Assembly: GCF_046224405.1 (NCBI RefSeq)
Contig: NZ_JBJXRK010000001.1
Span: 372,001-436,000, forward strand
Length of the DNA: 64,000 nucleotides
Source of the DNA: Gudongella sp046224405
Lineage (GTDB): Bacteria; Bacillota; Clostridia; Tissierellales; Tissierellaceae
Direction of reading: 5' to 3'
In this document: positions 34,653 to 42,151 of the stretch, in pieces
Layout of the letters: each line of letters opens with the position of its first letter
Numbering within the stretch: the stretch's first letter is position 1
Position numbers and translations under genes: made by a program
Notes under the pieces: generated by a model
The model's input: only the letters and a program-made list of their open reading frames with translations
What the model was told of the DNA's origin: nothing
The model's database searches: none

Positions 34653-35675
34653 TTACTGATCTAATACTACCTCTCCCCAGAGTACAGTTGTGGCGGCCCA
34701 AGTGTAACCAGTTCCAGCTCCCAAAAGCACAGTTACATCCCCTTCTTTCAATCTACCATTTTCTATCCCTTCAACAATAGAAATAAATGCATCCGCTGAT
34801 TGGCAGTGACCGTAATCCTGCAGTATAAAAGAATTTTCTTCAGTTAGACCGTATTCATTTAGAATTTCATCCAACATAGATTTTTTCATGAATATTGGAG
34901 CAATATAATTGGCCTCTTCTTTTGTGTAGCCACTTTTTTTCAATGAATTATCTATGACAGTATAGAAATTTTTCAATGATACTGGATCAAGCCTATCCTT
35001 CATGCTTTTCTGGTCCTTAACATCCAGCATTATTTCATTACAACTACATCCATCATTATGAAACGCCTTGCTTCCTATATTGTAACAAGCTACATCTTCA
35101 GCAAATCTCCCATCAGTGACCATATGGGTCTCCAAAATAATATTTCTGTTTAATCCCTTTCGAAGCAGCACTGCTGCGGCCCCATCACCAAAGTTGAACA
35201 TGAACCTTGATCTTTCATTTTTAAAGTTCACAAGGTCAGTTTCTTTAGAGGATGTGACCAATAAAACAGTATTAATATTCTCATCATCCCTCATCATGCT
35301 TTTAACAACCTTTAGTGAATAAACTCCAGCTGAGCATAATGAATGTATTTCAAATGCATTCGCATTAACTGCACCTATGGATTCCTGAACCTTAGCAGCA
35401 AGGTTAAAAAGATAGTAATCCTTGTATTCGCTTCCACAATACACAACCAAATCAATATCTTGGGGATTTGTATCTCCAAGGGCCTTTATGGATGCTTTTA
35501 TTGCCATGTCAGAAACACTTTCATCCTCTAGAGCTTTATGCCTTCCTCTAATCCCAAATTTATTTAGTATAACATCCTCAGGTATCCCGCTTTCCTTACC
35601 AATATATCTATAATCCTGAATTGTCTCAGGGACATAAATTCCAATACTTTCAATCCCTATATTGACATTCTTCAT
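34653..35675 (-). CDS. KAS III-like (FabH-family) condensing enzyme, atypical
   Basis: A 340-residue thiolase-fold protein related to 3-oxoacyl-ACP synthase III. The nucleophile is kept as Cys114 (HSLCSAG), but the His of the usual PHQAN motif is replaced (YIAPIF, Ile261), and the Asn of YGNTS is replaced by His290 (DYGHCQSAD). This suggests a reaction other than standard decarboxylative condensation. The start at 35675 follows GAGGGTGAG; an upstream in-frame start (35693) overlaps the ligase gene. It lies between the acyl-CoA ligase and the SDR. Confidence 0.82.
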   Translation of the reverse strand: MKNVNIGIESIGIYVPETIQDYRYIGKESGIPEDVILNKFGIRGRHKALEDESVSDMAIKASIKALGDTNPQDIDLVVYCGSEYKDYYLFNLAAKVQESIGAVNANAFEIHSLCSAGVYSLKVVKSMMRDDENINTVLLVTSSKETDLVNFKNERSRFMFNFGDGAAAVLLRKGLNRNIILETHMVTDGRFAEDVACYNIGSKAFHNDGCSCNEIMLDVKDQKSMKDRLDPVSLKNFYTVIDNSLKKSGYTKEEANYIAPIFMKKSMLDEILNEYGLTEENSFILQDYGHCQSADAFISIVEGIENGRLKEGDVTVLLGAGTGYTWAATTVLWGEVVLDQ

Positions 35676-35689
35676 AATCTCACCCTCAA

Positions 35690-37255
35690 TCAATTATTAT
35701 CGCTGCTTCCATACAATCTCTCTACCTCATTTCTCATTACCTTTCCCACATTATTCTTAGGAATATCATTAATTATTTTGTAGTATTTGGGGATTTTATA
35801 TTTAGCTAGGTTTTTCTCAAGATGATTACGCAAATCTGAGATCTCAACGTTTGCATCTTTCTTTAATGAGATTATAGCCTTGCCTACCTCTCCCCATTTC
35901 TCATCCTTCACACCTATTACAACAACCTCATTTATACCAGGATACTCATAAATTTCCGTCTCTACCTCTGGTGGAAAAACATTTTCCCCACCGCTTATAT
36001 ACATATTTTTCTTTCTACCGACTATATAATAATATCCATCCTTATCTCTTACCGCCATATCTCCAGTGTACACCCAACCATCCACCAAGGTCTTTTCTGT
36101 CTCCTCTGGATTTCCCCAATAACCTGAAAATATCTGAGGGCCACTCCAAATTAGTTCGCCTGGAGTTCCATCCGGGACCGCATTCCCACTGTCGTCAACT
36201 ATCTTGGCTAATGTGAAATACATAGGCTTACCGACTGATTCAAACTTATCTCTCATGTCACTAAAGCTCATAAATTCTGCAGGAGCAGTTAAGTTGTTGG
36301 GACCTGCCTCTGTCATTCCGTATCCCAATACAAACGGGACTTTCTTTTCCCAGAACTTCTCCATAATATTAATTGGAGTTGGTGCAGCCCCTGCCATAAC
36401 CCATTTGACAGAAGAAAAATCAGTATCTGCAAAGGAATCAGTGTTAATCATCATCCTAAATATTGTGGCAGCACCAAATATAAAGGTTGGTTTTTCATTA
36501 TCTATAATCCTAAGAGCCAGTTCTGGATCAAACTGCCTATTTAAGATAATCCTGCCACCTGCATGAAGGATTGGCAAAGTTAATAGATTCCAGCCTCCTG
36601 TGTGAAAAAGTGGCAATAATATGTGTGCACTATCCGAGTGAGATACTCCCCATGTTATAACTTCATTCATTGAGTTGAAAAGCAACGCTCTATGGGACAG
36701 CATTCCACCTTTTGGAAGTCCTGTAGTGCCTCCAGTGTGTATAATCATATGAATATCTTCAAAATCCAGCTCATCACAAAAGATCTCAGACTGGTTACCA
36801 GAAATCATGATTTCATCATACTGATCAACTCCATCAGCATTGTCAAGACAGACTAAATATTCAATATCAGTTTGGTCTGCTACAGACTTAATGCTTTCTG
36901 AATATATTCCTTCATAAAACAATATTCTTGGGCTTTCCAACCTTATCAGTTCAATTAACTCTTTGTCAGACAATCTTGAGTTATATGGTACAAATATTGT
37001 CCCTGTCTTCGCAGTGGCGTAGTATAAATCAATAAGCTCCACCCTATTTCTTGAAATTGCAGCAACTCTATCACCCTTATTTATCCCAAGGTCATGGGAC
37101 AGATGATTACCTAGCTTATTAGCACGTTCTTCCAATTCATGATACGTAAAACGTCTATTACTATCAATGTCATACACTGCTTCCTTATCAGGTGTAATTC
37201 TCGATCTAAAATATGAGTAATTTCCAACCCATCCTTTGTTAATCAAATCTTTCAC
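35690..37255 (-). CDS. AMP-forming acyl-CoA synthetase
   Basis: Ligase of the ANL superfamily that activates a carboxylic acid via an acyl-AMP to the CoA thioester. The 521 residues show the P-loop HTGGTTGLPKGGMLSH, the A5 motif GYGMTEAGP, YTGDMAVRD, VGRKKNMYISGGENVFP, and the catalytic Lys near the C-terminus (NNVGKVMRNE). It resembles long-chain or aryl acid ligases; the chain length is not predictable by eye. Only three bases separate it from the flavoprotein gene upstream. Confidence 0.92.
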   Translation of the reverse strand: MKDLINKGWVGNYSYFRSRITPDKEAVYDIDSNRRFTYHELEERANKLGNHLSHDLGINKGDRVAAISRNRVELIDLYYATAKTGTIFVPYNSRLSDKELIELIRLESPRILFYEGIYSESIKSVADQTDIEYLVCLDNADGVDQYDEIMISGNQSEIFCDELDFEDIHMIIHTGGTTGLPKGGMLSHRALLFNSMNEVITWGVSHSDSAHILLPLFHTGGWNLLTLPILHAGGRIILNRQFDPELALRIIDNEKPTFIFGAATIFRMMINTDSFADTDFSSVKWVMAGAAPTPINIMEKFWEKKVPFVLGYGMTEAGPNNLTAPAEFMSFSDMRDKFESVGKPMYFTLAKIVDDSGNAVPDGTPGELIWSGPQIFSGYWGNPEETEKTLVDGWVYTGDMAVRDKDGYYYIVGRKKNMYISGGENVFPPEVETEIYEYPGINEVVVIGVKDEKWGEVGKAIISLKKDANVEISDLRNHLEKNLAKYKIPKYYKIINDIPKNNVGKVMRNEVERLYGSSDNN

Positions 37256-37258
37256 TCC

Positions 37259-37873
37259 CTACTTGTTTAATTTCTTCAGTATGTATTCAAAGTTGTCTGC
37301 CAAATTATCCAAAATCCCCTTACCTTCCTCGTCTTCATCTGCATCCATAGCACCACCTTTTCCTGCAACACCAACATTCCAATAGGTAGATCCTGGAATT
37401 ATACAATCATTAGCAGTAGCCCACAATAATATTTGAGCGAAGGTGAAATTTTGACCTGCTCGTCTTGCAACTGTTACAGGCGCAACCAGTTTCCCGGAAA
37501 ATGCGTTGCCTTTCCACTGATAGGATTCTGCTTTGCTTTTCATGTCATTTGCATACCATCTCCCCGAAAAGCCAGCCCTGTCAAGAACAGCCTTTAGCAT
37601 TGGTGTCATGGATGAATGATAAGATGGCGAGCCTAAAAGGAATCCATCAGAATCAACCATCTTTTCAAATATCTCCATAAAGTCATCCTCGATCACACAT
37701 TTCTTTGCTTCAACACATTTATAGCAACCTGTGCACTGTCCAATGCTATAATCGATGAGGTCTATATATTCAGTTTCTACACCTTTATCACTTAGTCTTT
37801 CCAGGGCGTAATTAACAAGGTATCCAGTATTCCCGCCTTTTCTTGGACTTCCATTTAATCCAATTATTTTCAT
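37259..37873 (-). CDS. Iron-sulfur flavoprotein (NADPH-dependent FMN reductase fold)
   Basis: A 204-residue flavodoxin-like protein starting MKIIGLNGSPRKGGNT (FMN phosphate loop). Four cysteines, Cys47, Cys50, Cys53 and Cys59, form the compact CX2CX2CX5C motif of iron-sulfur flavoproteins, which carry an FMN and a 4Fe-4S cluster for electron transfer in anaerobes. The second flavin motif GSPSYHSSMTPMLKA is present. It is the first of the enzyme genes behind the symporter. Confidence 0.87.
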   Translation of the reverse strand: MKIIGLNGSPRKGGNTGYLVNYALERLSDKGVETEYIDLIDYSIGQCTGCYKCVEAKKCVIEDDFMEIFEKMVDSDGFLLGSPSYHSSMTPMLKAVLDRAGFSGRWYANDMKSKAESYQWKGNAFSGKLVAPVTVARRAGQNFTFAQILLWATANDCIIPGSTYWNVGVAGKGGAMDADEDEEGKGILDNLADNFEYILKKLNK

Positions 37874-37907
37874 TTTGATCCTCCATATTTTAAGTTTTTA
37901 TATTTCA

Positions 37908-37940
37908 TATAGGTGAAGATGCAGATTATCTTCACCTATA
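37908..37940. other. Stem-loop between symporter and flavoprotein genes
   Basis: A perfect 13-bp stem (TATAGGTGAAGAT with its complement) around a 7-base loop, without a clear T-run on the minus strand. It may act as a partial terminator or as an mRNA processing or stability element separating transport from enzyme genes. Confidence 0.55.
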
Positions 37941-37977
37941 TACATAATATGATTTTATCAATATTTTGAGACCTTTT

Positions 37978-39474
37978 CTACAGGTCCATTACAAGATCTA
38001 GCTTCTCATCCATATGATCTTCCTTTGTAAAAAGCGATATGGTAACTGTAGCCAAGATTGATATAGCAATTACATTAACGTACCAGGGCAATGCTCCAGG
38101 CCAGGTCATGCCCATCAATGATGCTACATTCAAAATCAATGAAAGCAATAATCCTACTGTCACACCCTTAGAGTTTGCACCCTTCCACAAAAGGCCAATT
38201 ATAAATACAGGGAATGTACCGGACATTAAAGTTCCCCATCCGAAAGTTCCTAGAATTGCAACCATTTCAGCACTTGTCAATGAGAAAAGTATGGAAAGTA
38301 TCCCTATTCCGAAAATAGTGATTTGAGCAACCTTCATCTGCTTTTCCTCACTCTTGAACTCTTTCCCAAATGCACTTGGTAGATCCCTGGCAATAATATT
38401 GCCTGATAGAGTAAGAAACATGCTTGCAGATGACATCGCTGCTGCCAAAACTGCAGCATATACAAATAACTGAGCATAGAGCCCAAGGTAGTCAGCATAG
38501 GCAAAAATTGCATTGTCCGCAACTGCCAAAGGATCAATCTTTCCTGTTCCAACAAGATAAAGGGCACCATATGCCACCACTAGGGCAAAGAATCCAACTA
38601 CCATATGTGCTAATCCCGCATATAGACCTAGCTTAGGCATATCTTTTGGATCCTTCAATGCATACATTCTCGTAAGAACCTGAGGCTGTCCAACAGTACC
38701 AAGTATGGGTATTATTACCCATGCCATCGCTACGGATTTCGGTAAAATTCCCCATGCATTCATAAAATCAGGTCCAAAGGATTTCGAAACATCTCCTGCA
38801 GTAATAGTTCCCGCATTTGAAACAACCTCAAGTACATTCCCAAATCCACCTGTTATAACAAAGAATGACACTATGATTATCAAGCCTGCAACCACCATTA
38901 CAAGCCCTTGAAATGCCTGTGTCAACAATCCTCCCACTTCTCCACTTATTGCTGTATAAACCGTTAAAACACCAAATATTATAAAGCCTGTAACAATAGG
39001 GCTCCAGCCCAGTAGGTTGTTGAATAACTCGGATCCCGCTTTTATCTGTGCTGCCAGGTAAGCAATACATCCTAGAAATATAATAACAGACATAAGACCT
39101 TTGATTAATCTGTTATTATTGAATCTCAAATCCGAAATATCTCCTAAACTAGCCACTTCTCCTATCTCAGCCATTGCTCTAATCTTTTTACCGAGTATTA
39201 TGTATGCCATGGCAAAAGCTGCAGAAGATAGCATCCAAAAATTCATTGCATTTCCAGTTGAATATAATAGCCCTGGGACCCCTACCAATGCAAAGGCACT
39301 TGCTACAGCTGCAGTGGATGATAAACCAACAGCTGCCGGACCAAACAATCCTGTCCCACCAAAATATTCTTTTGCTGTATTAACCTTTCTTTTGGCCCAA
39401 AGTCCTATTAGAAGAGAAACCAAAAGCATTGCGAATGAAAAACCTATTATCATTACCTTAACAGCAGTGGTCAT
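37978..39474 (-). CDS. Sodium:solute symporter (SSS family)
   Basis: A 498-residue Na+-coupled transporter of the PanF/PutP type with about 13 helices. The segments KRKVNTAKEYFGGTGLFGPAA near residue 30, GTVGQPQVLTRMYALKDPKD near 260 and ASSMFLTLSGNIIARDL near 350 are typical of the family. It begins two bases after the small membrane protein gene. By context it imports the carboxylic acid used by the downstream acyl-CoA ligase; this is inference. Confidence 0.9.
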   Translation of the reverse strand: MTTAVKVMIIGFSFAMLLVSLLIGLWAKRKVNTAKEYFGGTGLFGPAAVGLSSTAAVASAFALVGVPGLLYSTGNAMNFWMLSSAAFAMAYIILGKKIRAMAEIGEVASLGDISDLRFNNNRLIKGLMSVIIFLGCIAYLAAQIKAGSELFNNLLGWSPIVTGFIIFGVLTVYTAISGEVGGLLTQAFQGLVMVVAGLIIIVSFFVITGGFGNVLEVVSNAGTITAGDVSKSFGPDFMNAWGILPKSVAMAWVIIPILGTVGQPQVLTRMYALKDPKDMPKLGLYAGLAHMVVGFFALVVAYGALYLVGTGKIDPLAVADNAIFAYADYLGLYAQLFVYAAVLAAAMSSASMFLTLSGNIIARDLPSAFGKEFKSEEKQMKVAQITIFGIGILSILFSLTSAEMVAILGTFGWGTLMSGTFPVFIIGLLWKGANSKGVTVGLLLSLILNVASLMGMTWPGALPWYVNVIAISILATVTISLFTKEDHMDEKLDLVMDL

Positions 39475-39475
39475 A

Positions 39476-39931
39476 CTACCTACCTCCCTTTTGTCCTTGA
39501 TCGATCAGTTCTACTTTTCTCTTGAATTCATCCCATTCAGATGATGAAAGCCATTCATCCTTATATAGTATAAATCCCCATGTCAATGTTAACATTCCAC
39601 CAATCCAATATAGTAAGACAGTCCAGCTAAACGAAGGATGGAAGCCAAGTATAGTGAAGTTTGGCATTACTCCTGTGAAAATGTTTGCATGCATGTTAGA
39701 AAGATAAAAACTAATAACCCACACAACTGCCCACGGTATCAAGGGAAAAATCAAGAACTTCTTTGACACCTTGTGATTCACCGAAACTCCCAATACCATG
39801 TGCAGAAACATCAACAAGACTCCCAAATACAATCCTGGCATATACATTTCATACCATCCCAATACAGATATGGCTCCCCATAATAGGGCAATTGTTACGA
39901 TGATTCCTGTTCTCTTACCTTGAATATCCAT
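39476..39931 (-). CDS. Small membrane protein accompanying the SSS symporter
   Basis: A 151-residue protein with about four hydrophobic segments, and a charged C-terminus (WDEFKRKVELIDQGQKGG). I do not recognise a named family. Its position directly in front of the symporter gene resembles the pairing of a small membrane protein with PanF-type transporters. The ATG at 39931 follows AAGGAGGGTG; the longer frame from 39967 runs into the operator region and is unlikely to be translated. Confidence 0.75.
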   Translation of the reverse strand: MDIQGKRTGIIVTIALLWGAISVLGWYEMYMPGLYLGVLLMFLHMVLGVSVNHKVSKKFLIFPLIPWAVVWVISFYLSNMHANIFTGVMPNFTILGFHPSFSWTVLLYWIGGMLTLTWGFILYKDEWLSSSEWDEFKRKVELIDQGQKGGR

Positions 39932-39952
39932 AGACACCCTCCTTAATTTGTT

Positions 39953-39987
39953 CCAAACATGATACATGAATCATGTTTCATGTTTGG
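39953..39987. promoter_or_regulatory. Candidate TetR operator, 35-bp near-perfect palindrome
   Basis: The arms CCAAACATGATACATGA and its partner differ from perfect symmetry at one base pair besides the centre. The element lies between the start of transcription predicted for the symporter operon (near 40003) and its first ATG, and shares TCATGTTTCATGTTT with a second site at 40052-40072. Confidence 0.75.
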
Positions 39988-40009
39988 ATTAAAAATTTTT
40001 CTTTACTTT

Positions 40010-40038
40010 AATCTAACACCGCGATATTGTTTTGTCAA
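40010..40038 (-). promoter_or_regulatory. Promoter of the symporter/ligase operon
   Basis: TTGACA (40033-40038), a 17-base spacer and TAGATT (40010-40015) on the minus strand. It lies between the two palindromic ATCATGTTTCATG elements. Confidence 0.72.
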
Positions 40039-40051
40039 GAGTTTTATGAAT

Positions 40052-40072
40052 ATTGATTCATGTTTCATGTTT
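40052..40072. promoter_or_regulatory. Second candidate TetR operator half-site
   Basis: GATTCATGTTTCATGTTT matches the right half of the palindrome at 39953-39987 at 17 of 18 bases. It lies upstream of the minus-strand -35 and before the tetR promoter, so one protein could control both directions. Confidence 0.65.
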
Positions 40073-40085
40073 TTGCTCCATTTTC

Positions 40086-40114
40086 TTGCTAAATCATCGC
40101 CCATTTGATATCAT
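40086..40114 (+). promoter_or_regulatory. Promoter of the tetR gene
   Basis: TTGCTA (40086-40091), a 17-base spacer and TATCAT (40109-40114), 30 bases before the ATG. Confidence 0.55.
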
Positions 40115-40144
40115 AAAAAATTATAGATAAGAAAGGAGTTTGCC

Positions 40145-40747
40145 ATGTATCTGGCTAATGAACCAAAAACGAAAAGGGGTCTTGAAACCTTAAAAAACAT
40201 TTGTGATTCAGCTGAGAAACTGTTCAGTGAAAAGGGATATTATAACACCAGTATCAACGATATAACATCAGAAGCAAACGTTGCACCTGGAACATTCTAC
40301 ATATATTTCAACGACAAAAAAAGTGTGTTTCAATACCTCATTCATGATTTAAGCAAAGAGTTGAGAAAACAAATAAAAATGGAATCCACGGATTGTAAGA
40401 CAAGATATGACGCTGAGTTTCAAGGAATGAAATCTTTTTTTAAGTTTGTGCAAAGCCATACTGGATTATACAAAATTATTTGGGAGTCCCAATTTGTTGA
40501 TTTTGAAATATTTAAGGCTTACTATGAAACATTTGCAGAACGATATATTGCCAATATCAAATTAGCACAAACCGAAGGAGAAATGAAGGAAATGGATCCT
40601 GAAGCATTGGCATACTGCCTAATGGGAATATCAAACTTCATCGGATTAAAGTGGGTCATATTTGAAGATCGAGAAGTTCCTGATGAAACCATTGAGCAAA
40701 TTATGGCCTTTATTAGGAGTGGAATATTTAACGTTGATGTGAAGTAG
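40145..40747 (+). CDS. TetR/AcrR-family regulator
   Basis: A 200-residue repressor with a helix-turn-helix at about residues 28-52 (YNTSINDITSEANVAPGTFYIYF) and an all-helical ligand domain. It is transcribed divergently from the symporter/acyl-CoA ligase operon, with palindromic sites in between. TetR regulators next to acyl-CoA genes often sense acyl-CoA or the free acid, which fits here. AAGGAG precedes the ATG. Confidence 0.92.
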   Translation: MYLANEPKTKRGLETLKNICDSAEKLFSEKGYYNTSINDITSEANVAPGTFYIYFNDKKSVFQYLIHDLSKELRKQIKMESTDCKTRYDAEFQGMKSFFKFVQSHTGLYKIIWESQFVDFEIFKAYYETFAERYIANIKLAQTEGEMKEMDPEALAYCLMGISNFIGLKWVIFEDREVPDETIEQIMAFIRSGIFNVDVK

Positions 40748-40778
40748 TACCACAAATTATTGTAATTATATTGTTTCG

Positions 40779-40808
40779 AAAACCTTTGGCTGACCTGTCA
40801 GGGGTTTT
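40779..40808 (+). terminator. Probable terminator of tetR
   Basis: Arms AAAACC/GGTTTT and CTGAC/GTCAG with an internal bulge, followed by TAGTTGTTTTT. Stability is uncertain because of the bulge. Confidence 0.5.
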
Positions 40809-40941
40809 AGTTGTTTTTCCATGTTTACTTCATATTTCATCGAGAAATCTCATACAAAGTTTTATCTCATTATTTCCATTTCCTTGCAATCACCCTCCCC
40901 TTCCATTAAAATGTACTCATACCCTAAAAAGGAGGCCCTCT

Positions 40942-42003
40942 ATGCTTGATTCTTTATATACCTACCTAATGGACAATCTTTTGGTTCCAGCAATAGTTAT
41001 AGTTGCACTAATATTTATCAGACCTTTATTAAACAAAATTCTTGGAAAAAAGGAAATCAATACGCAGCTTGGAAACTGGGTTGTACTTTATGCATTTCTG
41101 ATATTTTTCCTAAGCTACTACCAAAATTCTGACTGGTTGTTCTATCCATTCATAACTTTGGGTTCCATTGGAATAAACCTTAACCTTTTGATTGTGTCCT
41201 TCCTTATTATCACAATGGCATTTCACATATCAAGGGTCTTTACAAAGCAATTCCTTCCAAATGTCTACAGCAGGTACCAACTTGACAAGGGAGTCCAGTT
41301 TACCTTCAACAGGCTGTTCCACTATGTGATAATGATAGTGGCAATACTTATGACAGCTTCCGCTGTAGGTATCCAGCTAAGTGCCTTTACAGTATTTGCT
41401 GGTGTTCTTGGTGTGGGTGTCGGTTTTGGCCTTCAGAATATCACCTCAAACTTCATTTCAGGAATAATACTACTATTTGAAAGACCCATTAAAATCGGAG
41501 ACAGGGTCATTGTTGAGGACATAATTGGAGATGTTGAACAAATCAATATGCGGGCAACAATTATCCGTTCAGTGAACAATGAGCATATAATTGTCCCAAA
41601 CTCATACTTTCTTGAGGAGCACGTAATAAACCGATCCTTCGGCTCGCCCTTTATGCGGCTTGTTGCTCCAGTTGGGGTTTCATACGATTCTGATCCGGAT
41701 CAGGTCAGAGAACTGCTACTAAAGGTTGCATATGATGAGGCAAAGGAAAATAAATCTGTTCTCCTTGAGCCCAAGCCCTATGTACACTTTGTTGGCTTTG
41801 GGGATTCATCACTTGATTTTGAAATCTTCGTATGGGTTTCTGACCCAAGGGATCTGATCAAGGTGAAGACCAACATCAACTTCAGGATATTCCGAATCTT
41901 CAAGGAAAACAATATTGAAATACCATTTCCGCAGCAGGACCTGCATCTTCGGTCAGTTGACCGGGAACTGCTTGAGAAACAGTTCTACAAGAACGAAAGT
42001 TAA
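40942..42003 (+). CDS. Small-conductance mechanosensitive channel (MscS family)
   Basis: Tension-gated channel protecting against osmotic downshock. The 353-residue form starts at the ATG at 40942 directly behind AAAGGAGG; the longer frame from 40771 has no ribosome site. Three to four N-terminal helices are followed by the pore helix and signature GVGFGLQNITSNFISGIILLFERPIKIGDRV, then the beta domain and a C-terminal alpha/beta domain. It is a single gene with a terminator at 42021. Confidence 0.92.
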   Translation: MLDSLYTYLMDNLLVPAIVIVALIFIRPLLNKILGKKEINTQLGNWVVLYAFLIFFLSYYQNSDWLFYPFITLGSIGINLNLLIVSFLIITMAFHISRVFTKQFLPNVYSRYQLDKGVQFTFNRLFHYVIMIVAILMTASAVGIQLSAFTVFAGVLGVGVGFGLQNITSNFISGIILLFERPIKIGDRVIVEDIIGDVEQINMRATIIRSVNNEHIIVPNSYFLEEHVINRSFGSPFMRLVAPVGVSYDSDPDQVRELLLKVAYDEAKENKSVLLEPKPYVHFVGFGDSSLDFEIFVWVSDPRDLIKVKTNINFRIFRIFKENNIEIPFPQQDLHLRSVDRELLEKQFYKNES

Positions 42004-42020
42004 TAATTTCTACATGCAAA

Positions 42021-42056
42021 AAAAGGCCTATCACCATTTTATGTGATAAGCCTTTT
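42021..42056. terminator. Terminator between mscS and pyc
   Basis: AAAAGGCCTATCAC pairs with GTGATAAGCCTTTT with one mismatch around an 8-base loop. Its A- and T-rich flanks suit both convergent genes. Confidence 0.85.
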
Positions 42057-42081
42057 TGTATTTTCCGCCATATCTATAACA

Positions 42082-42151
42082 AAAAACAAAAAGAACCGTC
42101 CCTAGTGTTTGAAAAACAAAAAGAACCGTCCCTAGTGTTTGCTAGTGTTTG
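42082..42151. repeat. Tandem 30-bp repeat, two copies plus 10-bp partial
   Basis: The units at 42082-42111 and 42112-42141 are identical and contain AAAAAGAACCGTCCCTAG followed by TGTTTG. A third partial copy (CTAGTGTTTG) runs up to the pyc stop codon. The ACGGTTCTTTTTGT core (reverse strand) resembles REP-like intergenic sequences known in clostridia. Confidence 0.85.

Noticed and set aside
40771..40941. N-terminal extension of the MscS protein in the long open frame
   Set aside because: The extension has no ribosome site and includes the tetR terminator region; the ATG at 40942 stands directly after AAAGGAGG.
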